From Margaritifera margaritifera (Eukaryota > Mollusca > Bivalvia > Unionida > Margaritiferidae): a stretch of DNA of 64,000 bases. The position numbers and the translations under genes were made by a program. How positions within the stretch are numbered: position 1 is the stretch's first letter; each line of letters opens with the position of its first letter. The notes beneath the pieces were generated by a model, which saw nothing but the letters and a program-made list of their open reading frames with translations, ran no database searches and was not told the origin of the DNA. The stretch lies in NCBI GenBank assembly GCA_029931535.1, contig JAQPZY010001555.1, positions 2,738,001-2,802,000 on the forward strand. Direction: 5' to 3'. Shown here piece after piece: positions 47,033 through 58,928 of the stretch.

Positions 47033-47654
47033 CCCCCCCCCCCCACACACACACACACACGATTTGCTTGCGGAATTTTTCAATAAACTCTCATATAGCT
47101 TGGGACTGCATACGTAAAAAGTGTACTTAGTCTTGCTTCTCACAAACGTTATTATCGGTTACTAAGCTATGCCTTATATTGGTGTGTATGGAAAGGAATT
47201 GAGCTGTTCCAACTGCTGTTTTCATACTTGTGCTTGTCTAGCAAACTCATTTTTGTTAATAAAATAAAATGAACTGTTTTAACTATGATTTGTGTTTTAT
47301 TCATATCAACACTTATCTAACTTCGCTTTGGTGATATTGGATAAATCAGATTATGTCATATTGTGTAATAACCAGCTCAAAGGTCAACGTACTAGTTAGT
47401 AGCGAACTCTCTGACTTCTAAATGGAGATTTGATCTAAAGAAAAGTGGACTTTATATTTGTTTAGTAAACACAGAACTTAACAGCAGGGACAGGTGGATA
47501 TGACCCAATCTTAATAAAAAGTATAGGCTTTCAACAAGTTTCACTGGGTTAAACCCAGTCCTTGCACACAGATCAACTCTTTTCTGTAACATAAATAAAA
47601 AGCTTTTCTCCCTTATGTAGTGACTAACATACAGGTAATAAGTCATTCTGTGAA

Positions 47655-47845
47655 CATACGTTGTAAATCACAGCTCGTAAGCACTTATTTTGGATGGAGT
47701 ACATGGTGATGTCATTTTCAAATTGAGAATCCAACATTGCTCTATATGACAGTGTGTGACACGCATGCAGAAGTATGATAGAAGGTATATTTATTTTAGC
47801 AAACGTTAGCATTATGGTCTATGGAAAAACAAATGGTACCCTAAT
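47655..47845 (+). repeat. third copy of the arm sequence, joined to repeat C
   Basis: 'ggtgatgtcattttcaaatt', 'gagaatccaacattgct' and 'cagtgtgtgacac' match the left arm at 43305-43370 in the same orientation. The copy continues straight into 'gcaaacgttagcattatggt', which in the first copy lies about 1.7 kb further on, so this is an internally deleted derivative. Confidence 0.65.
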
Positions 47846-48310
47846 ACTAGTAACTTAAATTGGTCTATGTCTTTTTCAGCTTGCTAATACCAACATGCTT
47901 TCGCTCAAATGAGTATTGCGCTGACCCGCACAGCACATAATTAAATACCATTTAACCGACAGTTCGGAGACTTCATGTAGCTTGTTGAATGTTTTGGATA
48001 TACCAACGATGTGCTGTAAGTAAAATGCCATTTTTTAAAACATTTTTTATCTCCGCATTTAAGTGCCAAAATCATATAACACTGTATATATAAAGTTGTT
48101 CAAACCTGTTTGTTTCCCATCCCATATTTAAATGTATAAACTTATATTTTACGTTAATAATTCATTCAATCTACAGTCATCTTTTAGATCGATGTGATGT
48201 TTTGGAGCTTTACCCGTTTTCTAAATAACGATAAAGTTATAAGGCTGTCGTTCTTAGTCGTAGGACCTTTTTCATTAACTCCTCGATCTTTACCACCGCG
48301 GAATTGTATA

Positions 48311-48520
48311 CGTTATAATGGACATATAAATATTAATAATTATTACAGTTAGACCATATTATTTTGCACACGTTATCATGCTCATATCAAGACGAAAACG
48401 TATTACACCTAAGGCATGCTATTTTGCATGCGTTATCATGGTCATCTATAGATGAATAATTATTACACCTTAACCATTATATTTTGTGTACTTTATCATG
48501 GTCATATATGGACATTTGGA
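48311..48520. repeat. 60-bp minisatellite, 3.5 copies
   Basis: Units start at 48311, 48371, 48431 and 48491, exactly 60 bp apart, each with 'cgttatcatgg-cat-ta-a' and, at the unit end, 'attttgcaca/tg'. A stray further copy is at 49070-49145. Confidence 0.85.
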
Positions 48521-48529
48521 TTTCCAGGC

Positions 48530-48587
48530 TATTATAACAATGTTTTACCATTTTTGTAACACACGTTTCAACTTTTTGGGACATATT

Positions 48588-48651
<64 letters not shown>

Positions 48652-49065
48652 GACAAAAACATTTTTCGCGAGATTTGGAAATAACCACAAAATGTAGGCA
48701 AATTACATTTTTTTATAAATAATTGAATTTGTATGCAGACAATTTGACACGATGATACCAGTTTCAAGCCAATATAAAAATGTCTATAGTTGTACACATT
48801 CTTTAACTTTTAGTATTTGGAGTTTTCGCAATGTATTGAAACAAAACATCCACTCCCGAAAAAAAAATGTTTATATTTTGTTTTCCTTCAGACATTTTGC
48901 CAAGGAATTTTACTTTCCTTTTTGGAACAACACGATGCATTTTCCAGCAGAATACTCATTAGGCACGTTACAGTTGCAGCAACGGAAAAGGACACAACTT
49001 TGTTTCAAGTGAAACTCTTTCATCACCAGGAACTGACAAGGACAGCTAGCTATGCGCTTACAAAA
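48530..49065. other. segment inserted within the minisatellite
   Basis: About 540 bp of unrelated sequence, with a GT microsatellite at 48590-48650, separates the fourth and fifth copies of the 60-bp unit. No terminal repeats were found at its edges. Confidence 0.5.
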
Positions 49066-49069
49066 TAAG

Positions 49070-49145
49070 CGTCATATAAAGATGAATAATTATTACAACT
49101 AAACAATGATATTTTGTTTATGTTATCATATGTCCATAATAGCCC
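49070..49145. repeat. outlying copy of the 60-bp minisatellite unit
   Basis: 'agatgaataattattacaac' and 'tattttgtttatgttatcat' match the unit at 48431-48505. Confidence 0.7.
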
Positions 49146-49845
49146 TTTCTACTTTACAAGATTATTTGACAAATAAACCAGTACCGTTTAGTCTTTATCG
49201 AACATTATCATTTCTACATGTTTAAGCTTTGTGTCATATCTTTAAATCATTATTTATTATGTTTTGTGCCAAATATTACTTTGGTCAATAAGAACATGAG
49301 GAAATGGATTATAGCGGCATTTGTTTTTCAATTATGACTAACGATAGCAATATATTAATGGTTATGAATGTTTGAGCGAGTAACTGAAGTAAATTTTGGT
49401 CTCTTGCGAACGTATGTGGGACTAATGTACCAGAGTACCCAGCCTGGGATAAAACGGGTCCTTATTTACGCTGCTGTCTCTGGGTCAGTAGAGGACTGAC
49501 ATCGATAGGTACTAGGTATGAATGTAACTATTATGATTTTCTGATGTATATTTGATCTGTCAATCAGACACTTCCTTTTTATTAGGATAGCAATGTATTG
49601 AGCAAAACGCTTAACACACAAACATGCTTGCTCATACATAAACGCATTTCATTAAGTACATCGTAAAACCTTCCTAGCTGGGTGAAAATGGCCAGTGCCC
49701 AATTAAGCGCTGTGTACCTCTTACATGTCTAGGCCTAGGTCCAGCGATGCATTGTGTATCTACATGACCAAATGTGTCCATAATATGCGCGATAAAGGTG
49801 TTGACAAACATCCGGAATAGGTCAATTAAATATTCAAGAAAATAT
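49146..49845. other. no recognisable gene
   Basis: No domain, repeat or motif is recognised. Confidence 0.4.
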
Positions 49846-49847
49846 AC

Positions 49848-50070
49848 AGTATATATTCGCTTATAAGTCGAGTCTCATTCCAAGCTGCACAAACCGAGAT
49901 ATACCGTTGCATAATACACCGGTAGAGATGGGTCTATTTTGTTTGTTAGGAATAATCAGTAGAATAAACAACATTGACCCTGATGTCCATGTGTATTGTG
50001 CTACGGTAGATCAGGGTCTAAGTTGTCTGCAACTGGACTCGTCTTATAAGCGAGTAAATACGTTAATTAT
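49848..50070. mobile_element. ~215-bp MITE with ~28-bp terminal inverted repeats
   Basis: The left end has 'tatattcgcttataagtcga' and the right end 'actcgtcttataagcgagta', near-perfect reverse complements about 215 bp apart. CAGT at the left end, TA-rich flanks and the sequence style recall pogo/Tigger-type (Tc1-mariner) derivatives. No coding sequence is inside. Confidence 0.6.
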
Positions 50071-50144
50071 ATCCATGGGTACCGTGGACAGAAAGTTACA
50101 GAACAAAACGCCACAATTCGAAATTATCATAGTAATGGTCGACT

Positions 50145-51008
50145 TGTAGGACACAAAGTAACGGGACATAAAGTCACACTTTGAACTTTGTAACGTTGCA
50201 AGGTACATAATACAAAAAAGTCACAACTGCGCTTGGGACTTAGTCACAATTACACATACATGTAGGACATAAAGTCACAAGAAAAAAAGTCATTACATAA
50301 TTTTTTTAAAATAATTTGTCATTAGTGTAATATGCTTAGAAATAACAAAATAACACTGTTGATTTCCCAAGGGGATCGGTTCGGATACCTTCCGTTTGTC
50401 TGTTATATTTTGTCTGTGACTTTTTGTCCTGTCACACAAATTTATCATGAGACGTGTAAAAATATATTAAAATCATTATATTCTATATTTCTTTATTATT
50501 ACTAATAATGATTATAACAAGTTGATGGATTCACAGGAAAAGGAAAATTGTTTAACAACTGATGTCCTAAGGGCAAATTGTAAAACAAACATATAACACT
50601 GAGGTCAATGAGGTTTATTTAAGGCATCTTTTTGACAGGGAAAGGTAGTTTTTATAAGAATATCCAAGTAAAATATTTGATTTAATCTATAATTACTTTT
50701 TAAACTAGTATGTAAATAAAATGAAACCTTTGTTGTCATAAAATATTAAAAAATCATACGAATGACACTTTGTTTATAATGTTAGTATCTCAATGAAGAA
50801 GTTGAAATTCATTAATTTGTGTCACATAAAAACTGCAAAATTAAAATATTCAAAGTGTGACTTTATGAACTTCGACTTTTTGTCCTGCATGTATCTCATA
50901 ATAGTGAAAATTCAAATTATGACTTTTTGTCCTGTGACTTTCTATCTGTGACTTTCGGTCCATGAATTTTTGTCTGTGACTTTTGGTCCTTTGACTTTAT
51001 GTCCTACA
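50145..51008. mobile_element. fold-back element with iterated GTCC/GAC motifs, 864 bp
   Basis: Ends TGTAGGAC and GTCCTACA are exact inverted repeats. Inside each end a motif of the form GACATAAAGTCAC / GTGACTTTTTGTCC recurs: about three times on the left (50150, 50167, 50265), once internally near 50417, and five or six times on the right between 50860 and 51005. An inner arm, 'aagtcacactttgaa' (50175), pairs with 'ttcaaagtgtgactt' (50848). No gene is inside, and a target duplication could not be fixed. Confidence 0.75.
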
Positions 51009-51018
51009 TTCGGATGCC

Positions 51019-51290
51019 ACATAGATCAGCGATTAATCGACTGTCTCAGGAAGTCACCAGCATAAAAGTTGAAATTGTCACTTAAAGATTCAAACATATT
51101 AAATGATGAGTACCATCGATATAAATGAACACTTGAACCTTCACCTAGATGACTACATAGATCAGTGATTAATCGACTGTCTCAGGAAGTCACCAGTATA
51201 AAAGTTGAAATCGTCACTTAAAGATTCAAACATATCAAATGATGAGTACCATTGATATAAATGAATACTTTAACCTTCAACTATTACCTA
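51019..51290. repeat. 136-bp tandem duplication
   Basis: Copy 1 starts at 51019 and copy 2 at 51155 ('acatagatcag-gattaatcg'). The pair is nearly identical through 'atgatgagtaccat-gatata'. Copy 1 begins 10 bp after the fold-back element ends. Confidence 0.85.
51197..51204 (+). promoter_or_regulatory. TATA-like box in the duplicated unit
   Basis: TATAAAAG lies about 40 bp before the ATG pair at 51239; the first unit has the same TATAAAAG at about 51061. Start of transcription would fall just before or within the reading frame, so it is only a candidate. Confidence 0.25.
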
Positions 51291-51442
51291 AAGTCAGATG
51301 TATCGACGTTGTAAAACATTTTTTAAAAGAATTTAGGAATATATGTATGCATAAGAACAAACTAGACACAACACATTATTACAGTAACCCTGGGTTAGTA
51401 CATTGTCCATCATTCAATGTATCAGGCGTAGAAATTAAATAG
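51239..51442 (+). CDS. 67-codon reading frame, unrecognised
   Basis: Opens with ATG-ATG and encodes a basic polypeptide without a signal peptide or known motif. The upstream tandem unit carries the same first codons (MMSTIDINE) but stops after 21. That repeats a possible start region but does not prove coding. It could be the broken 5' end of a mobile-element gene. Confidence 0.2.
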   Translation: MMSTIDINEYFNLQLLPKVRCIDVVKHFLKEFRNICMHKNKLDTTHYYSNPGLVHCPSFNVSGVEIK

Positions 51443-52185
51443 ATAACGTGATTCAGAGTGCACTACGAGGTCAATTAGCATAGTAAAGCATAGTTACACC
51501 ACAGCCTATCACGATTACTATTTCTGCAAATATGGGCAGACACAGTTTGATAGTGAGTGCGAAAGGTTAAGATCAAGATATTGATCTTGGTCTATCCGTT
51601 GAGGTTGCTTGTATCTAGGTACATAATCAATGACATGCTGGTAAATATTCAGATTCGCAGCGGAAGGTCAAATTAGAGGGATATAAGAAATTATTTTCAA
51701 TATATCACACGACAAAGATATTACTTGCATTTTAGAAGTATATTCGAAGATCTGTTCGTACTAATATAACTACAGCAACTAATTCCAGATTAACGGGATT
51801 GATCTCTCTTTAATAAGATTTGACTAATTACTTCTAAAGCACAAAACCAACTGAACAAACACTTTCATGTACGTTTAAAAACAATCAGAAATATATCATT
51901 CACTACAGGAACTTAACGATCTAAAAACAAGTTTAAACGGAAGAATATAAGCTGAGTTGTCTTGTTTGGTCAGCGAACATGGTTAAAACCCTATTTAGAA
52001 CAGAACATTAATTTGAGGGAAAAAATACAACAACAACAACAAATGATTGCGAAAGACATTATTCACATTGTTAAATGACAGTGTGAGTGTATGCCAAGCA
52101 GCTGAAAAATCTCATTAAAATAACAACAGTTACAATATGTGTGGATAAAAATTTATGTCTTATGTCAAAAATATTTGTTAGTTGC
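51443..52185. other. no recognisable gene
   Basis: AT-rich; a CAA trinucleotide run at 52029-52041 is the only notable feature. Confidence 0.4.
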
Positions 52186-52187
52186 AT

Positions 52188-52345
52188 GGAGGACAATCAT
52201 TTACTCTATCTGAATGTTCCTCAGTTTCAAAAGTTATAGAATCAAACCTTGCCAGTAATCTAGCGCCCTTGTTCAGTTCTCGTTGACCTCTGACAGTTTC
52301 CCCTGCAATTCGTTCATGACTTTGTCATACCTTGTTATTTATTCA
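52188..52345 (-). pseudogene. possible coding remnant, unrecognised protein
   Basis: The minus strand reads an uninterrupted, coding-like stretch (HERIAGETVRGQRELNKGA...) ending in a TAA near 52188. It lies on the same strand as the repeated remnants at 52560-53650 and may be a 3' part of the same old gene. The protein family is unknown to me. Confidence 0.3.
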
Positions 52346-52747
52346 CGAGTTTAAATATTGGACTACCAATGATAATTCCTGCTATTGCCGTTTTCTCTAA
52401 CTTAATGGTTACAAATTGAATAATGCAACCTGCTGTGATTTTATTTATGGTACCTTTTCCAACATAACTTCGAATTTTTATTCGAAACGTTCAAATACTG
52501 TTCTCTTTTAGGTAAGATTTCCGTATGTTTTATTTTGCGAACGTCAGTGTATTATTTGTGGATCCTTGTTATAAGCAAAACACTGGCTGGTCACCTCAAG
52601 CCCAGCATTTAAATCAACCAAATCCCTTTTATATCTAGGTATTGTTTCAAAAACCATGTTGATCAAAATTGTAATTATGCCTGATTGTTATATATTGTTT
52701 TATGATTAATATTATTTTTTTTCAATAACACATTTATTCGTCTGTAA

Positions 52748-53040
52748 TTATTTGAAATTAACAAAAGTCGAAGGAGCATAGTTACATCCATTACCTGCAG
52801 CTAATAATTCCGATGCAATTTTGGCATGGACAAATGCTAGAAAACTGTCTACAGGAAAGCTGCCTATAACTAATTTAATAACATATGATTTCTCATGACT
52901 TACAACGATACGAAATCCCTCAAGCAAGATAGATCCAGACATTGGCTTCATTTTGTTATCAAACCCCATTTTGTATTTATCGATTTCAACTTTCAGTGTA
53001 TCCATTCCAGCAGTTTATTCAAGATCCTTTAGATCCAATG
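52748..53040 (-). pseudogene. protein-module remnant, copy B1, unrecognised
   Basis: The minus strand encodes 85 residues (KVEIDKYKMGF..., SILLEGFRIVVSHE, VIKLVIGSFPVDSFLAF, ASELLAAGNGCNYAPSTF). It corresponds stepwise to the frame at 53380-53650 (EVEIDR, SMLL, KVHIHVRQEK, IKLVSGCF, NNFEAVADADA, YAPSTF), so two paralogous modules lie in tandem about 630 bp apart. A stop upstream ('DLE*TAG') breaks this copy. A shorter third trace (DLNAGLEV) is near 52610. I cannot name the family. Confidence 0.5.
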
Positions 53041-53370
53041 CAACGTTTTTTCCCAATTTCTGATGTATCTGTTGTTTTCCTGGGGGGGGGGGGGCATTAT
53101 TGTTTCAGTTCTGAAATGATCAATGTCTCCTGTAAGCGTATTGCGTGTACTTTAAATCTTTTCTCTTTTGTTTTATCATTTTTGCAAAATTAGCCAATAC
53201 TACCCTTTGGTAGACCAATGTTATTGCCAAGTTCTTGATTTTGCTTGTTTTGTATATGTTTCAAATTGGCTTTTCCAGAATGTCCTGTCGTCACATCCAG
53301 CAATCAGAATCCTTAAGTCATGTATGTTTTACTTTTCCTTTTTATTCCAATGACGTAGTTAGTCAGAGTA
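53041..53370. other. spacer between repeated modules
   Basis: Contains a G-run at 53081-53093; otherwise featureless. Confidence 0.4.
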
Positions 53371-53374
53371 AAAG

Positions 53375-53650
53375 GAGGAATTTTTGCCAAAGGTCGAGGG
53401 AGCATATTAAGTCCATAACTATCAGCTATTTCAGGCATCGGCATCGGCAACTGCTTCAAAATTGTTTATACCAAAGCAACCTGAAACTAATTTAATACGC
53501 TCTTGTTTCTCCTGACGTACATGAATATGGACTTTCTATAGCAGCATAGATTCAGGCGTTGGGTTGGTTTGTCTATCAATTTCTACTTCAAATATTTCTA
53601 GCCCAGCACCCATTTCAAGCTCATTTACATCTACTGCAAGAATTATATCA
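53375..53650 (-). pseudogene. protein-module remnant, copy B2, unrecognised
   Basis: Second copy of the module at 52748-53040, with three or more in-frame stops (after SMLL, after ADADA and before YAPSTF). The duplicated flank 'gtcga-ggagcata-t-a-gtcc' is shared, so the unit was duplicated as DNA. Confidence 0.5.
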
Positions 53651-55630
53651 GTTTTAAATATCTCTTGATGGTTTTATGTATTTGAATTTTGAATTAATGT
53701 TTTTTGATTGGAAACTTGTTGCATGTAATTTAAATATTTCGTCCATTCATTTAATCCTTTTGCCTAGTCAATTGATACTACCCTGTAATGCCAGTTAGTG
53801 ATAACAACTTCATTTTTAACTGTTTGGGATTCAAATTTCAAGAAACGTCTGGGCAGTTAAGAATCATCTGTCAATCAAACTACATTTAATAGTGTGCGGG
53901 TGCTGAGAATATATATGTATTTTTTTTTTTTACAGTTAAAGCAGTTTAAGTTAAACATTTAGTGAAATTATTTACTTTTTAGGGCAAAACACATAAATAT
54001 TTATTTTAATCAGAAAAGGTAATGAGTTACGTTGAAAGAAAATTAAATAGATTTTTCAGGTAATATAATTGTTTTGACCTCTACTGAAGCCACTTCTACT
54101 ACTACCACCGCCACAAATAAAACCACAACCCACCATAACACAATCACCGCAAGCCTAATGCTACTGCTGATAAACAAACCCACTAATGTTAAAGATATTT
54201 TTTATCATTATTTTTGCTGTCATTGTTGCTAACATCAACATCAACAATACATAATAATAATACAAACCAACATCAGTGTTATCATCCGTGCACTATTAAT
54301 GGCCACTTTTCAAAAAGATACGGAACGTAAATTAGCGATCTGAAATTAAATGTACCCGATTTCTTTGACGCTCTTCTTTACTTTCAGTTTGAAATTACTA
54401 CTATATGCCTCACTTAGTCAAGATGAAACTGCATTTGTGTAAAATCAGTGAAGAAAAAAAAAGAAAACATCGCTACAGTCATGGAACATATCATGTCAAC
54501 TCAGACATAAGCAAGGTACAAGATTGGTTCGCCTTTTGCAGCATATGGTTCACCGTAGTGCACAAGTGTATTGATTATAGTCCACCCCATTTTTCAGATA
54601 GATAGACAGATAGATAGATAGACAGACAGACATATAATTTGATTTCATTTGTTGAAAACACTTTGTAATGTTAGGTCTAAACATACCCTTTTGTGATAAC
54701 GCGATGGATACTTACCTTAGGAACCGTACAGTAAGATCACTAATGTTTTTTTCCAAAATTCTAGTTGCGAAAACTTAGACAATTCAGAAACATAAAGAAG
54801 GAGAATGATACAATTGACTGTTAGAGTACTTTATTGCAACCAGTTGCGTACACGACTTAATACTTAGTGACTCTTTCTGCTTACTTATAAAAATGACAAC
54901 CTGATCAGCTGTCGATTTTACAGAATGTAAAATAAGTTGTACAGAGGACAAGATACTGACGGGTGACTAATTTCGTCTTTCTATATTAACGGAATATTTT
55001 CTGCAAAAGAAAAGCATACATAAAGAAAACACAACTCTAGTAATGTAAGATCGAAGGAATATAAGTCAAATTATTTATTTAAGAAGCAATAATATCATGA
55101 TTTGCATCTGACGTTGGCATTGGTACTGCATGAATTAAAAGCTTACAATATGAAAATATTTTGGTTTTTTTATTTCTGTTTTTGCTCTTTGTTTCATTGA
55201 ATAACGATTAAAATAGATAAATATTAACAAAAAGATGAATACAAGAATAAGATTAACATAGATGGATCTAAATGTTGAGCTATTGTTCAGCAAAATATCC
55301 ATAAATGATCTTGTGACAACTAATCAAAGATATCTTTGAATATAACTCATCCTGTGACAACTACTTAGCATAAGACTTTCTTATGAGGTCGATGGATTTT
55401 TCCTTAATTCTCTGGTATACATTAGTTTCACAAAATTTGAGTCAAACAAAAGGCTATGACGGAACTGATAGCATAATAAAGGAAAACAGGGACCTGCAAA
55501 CTGATGACACGTTCCTTGGCTATTTATATCTGCATTGTTGTCCTATAAAAAGTCAACTCTTGTTTGAATTCTTCTTGGTCGAAAAATCTTTGGTAATTCA
55601 TAATTGCGTATGTTAAAGTAAAATAGTATA
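53651..55630. other. no recognisable gene
   Basis: T-run at 53921-53932 and ATAG/ACAG repeats at 54596-54632. Short frames at 54405-54605 and 55383-55616 show no domain. Confidence 0.4.
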
Positions 55631-55633
55631 GTA

Positions 55634-55637
<4 letters not shown>

Positions 55638-55692
<55 letters not shown>
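55638..55692. repeat. (AT)n microsatellite
   Basis: About 27 AT repeats. Confidence 0.97.
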
Positions 55693-55695
<3 letters not shown>

Positions 55696-56399
55696 CTGCT
55701 TATTTGCCATAGTTTGTGTTCATTAAAGAATTGAATATGGCATTCTAAATTTTTGCTGATGTAAATTTCTATGTGATTGTAGACAATTCGAAGTCTACAT
55801 TTCTATATAATAATTTTCAAACTGTTGGGGTGGAATACAACACCGTGAACAAAAATCATGCAATTATTTGTGTGTTTATTTGTATTATGCTAGATATTAT
55901 AATTGGCGAAATTGTATTGAGCGGTTTTAGGGAAGAAGTCATTTAAATGTGTTTCTAGTTCAAGATACGCCACCCATATTTGATAACAGATCGGAATTTT
56001 TTCTACAGACTTAAAACCCCTCATGGTGGAGTGTATTCTGTCTTTGTTGGTTATTTCAGTGTTATAGAAGAAGTCTTTTTAAAATATCTATATGCTTTCT
56101 TACAACTCCTCCATTTCACGGCGGATAGGCAGCATTTCTAAATCTGCAAAAACCCTTTATGGCAACGTGCTTTGTTTCACGTTTGTCTAAATTATGTTAA
56201 GCGGTTTTTGAGAAAAAGTTGATTAAAGGTTTTTATATGTTTGCAACGGTGGCCGTTGTTCGTGGCGGATTGGCATGATTTTCATGAATTTAAAAGACTT
56301 ACGGTTACGATGCTCCCTGCCGAATTTGGTTGAAAATCGAACAGTGATGTTGTTTTAAAGATGTTATAAATAACAAATGATGACGGACAAAGAACGTCG
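55693..56399. other. no recognisable gene
   Basis: AT-rich, with a diverged repeat phrase 'tgaatttaaaagacttacgg' and 'gcggatt/aggca' repeated near 56120 and 56265, as in old tandem families. No coding signal. Confidence 0.35.
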
Positions 56400-56616
56400 G
56401 ACGCAGGGCTATACCGCATGGTCACTTGAGCTTACAGCTAGATAAGCTAAAAATAACTTTCGTTCCCAGCATTTATGAAAATACAAATCAAATAAAGGTA
56501 TTGCTAACCAAATATCGTTATGGTATTGACCTTTAGTGTAACATCCTTCAACCATTTTTTATTCCTATTTGCGGATGAGCTTATGGCCGCATGAGTTATG
56601 CCACTGGAGTATAGGA

Positions 56617-56668
56617 GCTAGGATATAAGTGACGTGTATAGGAGCTAGGATATAAGTGACGTTCCTTG
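56617..56668. repeat. 26-bp tandem duplicate
   Basis: 'tataggagctaggatataag' plus 'tgacg' occurs twice in succession; the homologous place at 3113 has one copy, so it arose after the segmental duplication. Confidence 0.85.
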
Positions 56669-56858
56669 CGACGTTTGTTCGATCCATGCTTGGAACGAAT
56701 TATAGCTCTTTCTAATATGTTTATATTGAGAAAGCTGAAGCAAATAGGATGCTATTGCCAAATAATTATCAAGAATTCATGTTTGCTAAAATTTACTGAT
56801 GTGCATTCATATGACTTAAAGGTATATACTTCAAAGAATGGCTGATACACCTGAATAT

Positions 56859-58928
56859 TCATTTATTGATTTGTTGGTCTTGCAGGAGAGGCGTCCTTTC
56901 GGAGTCTCCAATTTTGGCCTGTATTCTAGGAAGAGCTAGCAAAAGGCGAGACAAGTATCTTTTCTCTGAAACTTTGATGTAATTGTTCGTTTTCATATAC
57001 AACATCAACGTGTTGGGAATGAGTTCATTATTAAGTTCTTTATCTAGGATTAAAACTATGAGGTGCCTTTCCTTTTCTCTCAGAACTTTCCCATATGCTT
57101 GCTGGAATTCGTACCTGCACCAATCACTTTCCAGGAATTTGTTAGATAAAACTATTAGCATAGTAAAGCTCGAATCTATTCCATTTAATATATTATCTAT
57201 AATAGGTATTCCAGGTTCAAAATTGTCTGATGTAAAATGTCGGAATCCATAATTTTCAAGTTGGGGAATAAGTACTTCTCGAACATATTCTTCATCATAG
57301 CTACTATAGGAGATAAAGATATCAAAAGGTAAGTTAGTGGCAACCTTCCTACGAAGACATTGGAAACAGCGGTACTTTGCGATAAGGAATACTTGAATCG
57401 GCTCTCGAAACAAATATCCTGCAAACATGAGTATTATTAGGGCGCTAAGTCCTCCAAAACTGATTACAAGAACTAGAGATACATTAATATCATCACAGAC
57501 AAAGTCAGAATCTAAGGTGTCAATGATTGGCTTGCCTTTTGCCGGTCCTGCTTCACAGCGAACTTGGTCCAAATCCGGAATCTTGGCTCTGTTCTTTTAA
57601 AGCCAGGATTTCATCCATTTGGAATGACAATCACATTGAAAGGGGTTGTCATGTAGATACAAAGACGTAAGATTTTCTAGATTCATATTTTGAATTCCCT
57701 CGGGAAGTGTCATGAGCGAATTGTCATATATCTGAATGGTATCCAAGCTTTCGAAATTATGAAGAAAGCCTTCATGTATTGTTGAAATAGAAGAGGATGA
57801 GAGGTCTACGTTTGTGACGTTCTGAAAATAAGCTCTATCTGAAAGTTCCCGAACATTTCTACTATGTACGGACAAAGCGATGTACTTGCCCTCTGGAATG
57901 ACATATGGAAGTGATTTTGTCATGTCCTTGTCACAGGCTACAGTTATCAAATCCAAAGCAACTGTCTTTCTGCATATGCATTGGGTTGGGCAATTCTCAT
58001 GAACCGAACAATTAAAGTCATGAATCGGAAATTGATAAACAAGTAGACCTGTCAGTACTGGTGGGTTATAACATGTCATGGTGAAGACTGGGTTGAATTC
58101 ATCCATAAATCGAAAGAAAGTTATGTAAAATGAAAAGCTGAATAATAGACAATCACACACAAGAGGGTTATACAGTATATTGATTCCACCACCACTACCC
58201 AGATTATAAAGCTCAAAGATGTGCTCTACTTTTCCCAAACGAAGAAGGTAGTTCACATCTATTGTTGTAAGATTATTTCGTGTCATATCAACAAGGAACG
58301 AATTGTTTAAGCTGAAGTCTGACGCTCTTATTCCTTTATGGTTGGTAAAATTTGATATAGCATTGCTTGAAAAGTTCACTTTGACACTAATGCCTCTGAA
58401 AAGCATCGGCACCCATACGAGACCTATATCGAAGAACTTCAATTTATTGAATGAAAATTGCATATTGTGCAATGTCTTTAATTTTGAGCTTATTACATTA
58501 GTTTCTATTTCTTGAAGACCATTATGCTGTAAGTAGATTTCTTGGAGAATCGTCAAATTATCAAGCGAACCATTGTGCAATACTGATACGTTGTTATAGT
58601 CCATCACAAGAATTTGAAGCGTGCCTCCGAGAGAGTTCAGTGTATAATTGTCTATTTCATTTATATAATTGCGAGACAAATCCAAATGCTGGACACCGGT
58701 TAAGACAGGAATAGATAGCGGAATTCGTGTAAGGCTGCTTTGGGTGACGGATACAAAGATGGCATCCTTATTCTTTTCCAAACAATGGCGGATCTCGTCT
58801 TCATTTGGTGGATTACACTGCAGGTACAGCCGATTCATTGAGCTTATGCAATTGCAGCTGGTGCAAAAACAGCCATCTAAAGTAAAAAGAAATATAAAGA
58901 TACAACTGGAACAATTGATCAAACGCAT
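56859..58928 (-). pseudogene. Toll-like receptor copy 2, one in-frame TAA in the second LRR C-cap
   Basis: Same architecture as copy 1, 690 codons with its stops: signal peptide (1-23), Cys N-cap, LRRs, C-cap NPLVCDC, N-cap CPTQCIC, LRRs, C-cap NPFQCDC, membrane span (SLVLVISFGGLSALIILMF) and a Toll/IL-1R domain starting FDIFISY with an intact BB-loop EPG. Codon 444 (57597-57599) is TAA where copy 1 has CAA for Gln. Everything on both sides is open and in one frame. The Cys lost in copy 1 is kept here (DSDFVC). The stop would leave a 443-residue truncated ectodomain without its final cap cysteines. The end of the frame, ATC AAT AAA TGA, contains AATAAA just before the stop, which could act as a polyadenylation signal. 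No Phe-Trp box 3 is seen in either copy. Confidence 0.85.
57597..57599 (-). other. in-frame TAA splitting receptor copy 2
   Basis: A single C-to-T change from CAA on the coding strand explains it. The next codon is AAG. No other stop lies between 58928 and 56862 in this frame. Confidence 0.9.

Noticed and set aside
48311..48520. Regular 60-bp repeats resembling a CRISPR array
   Set aside because: The whole 60 bp recurs with no unique spacers, and the DNA is animal.
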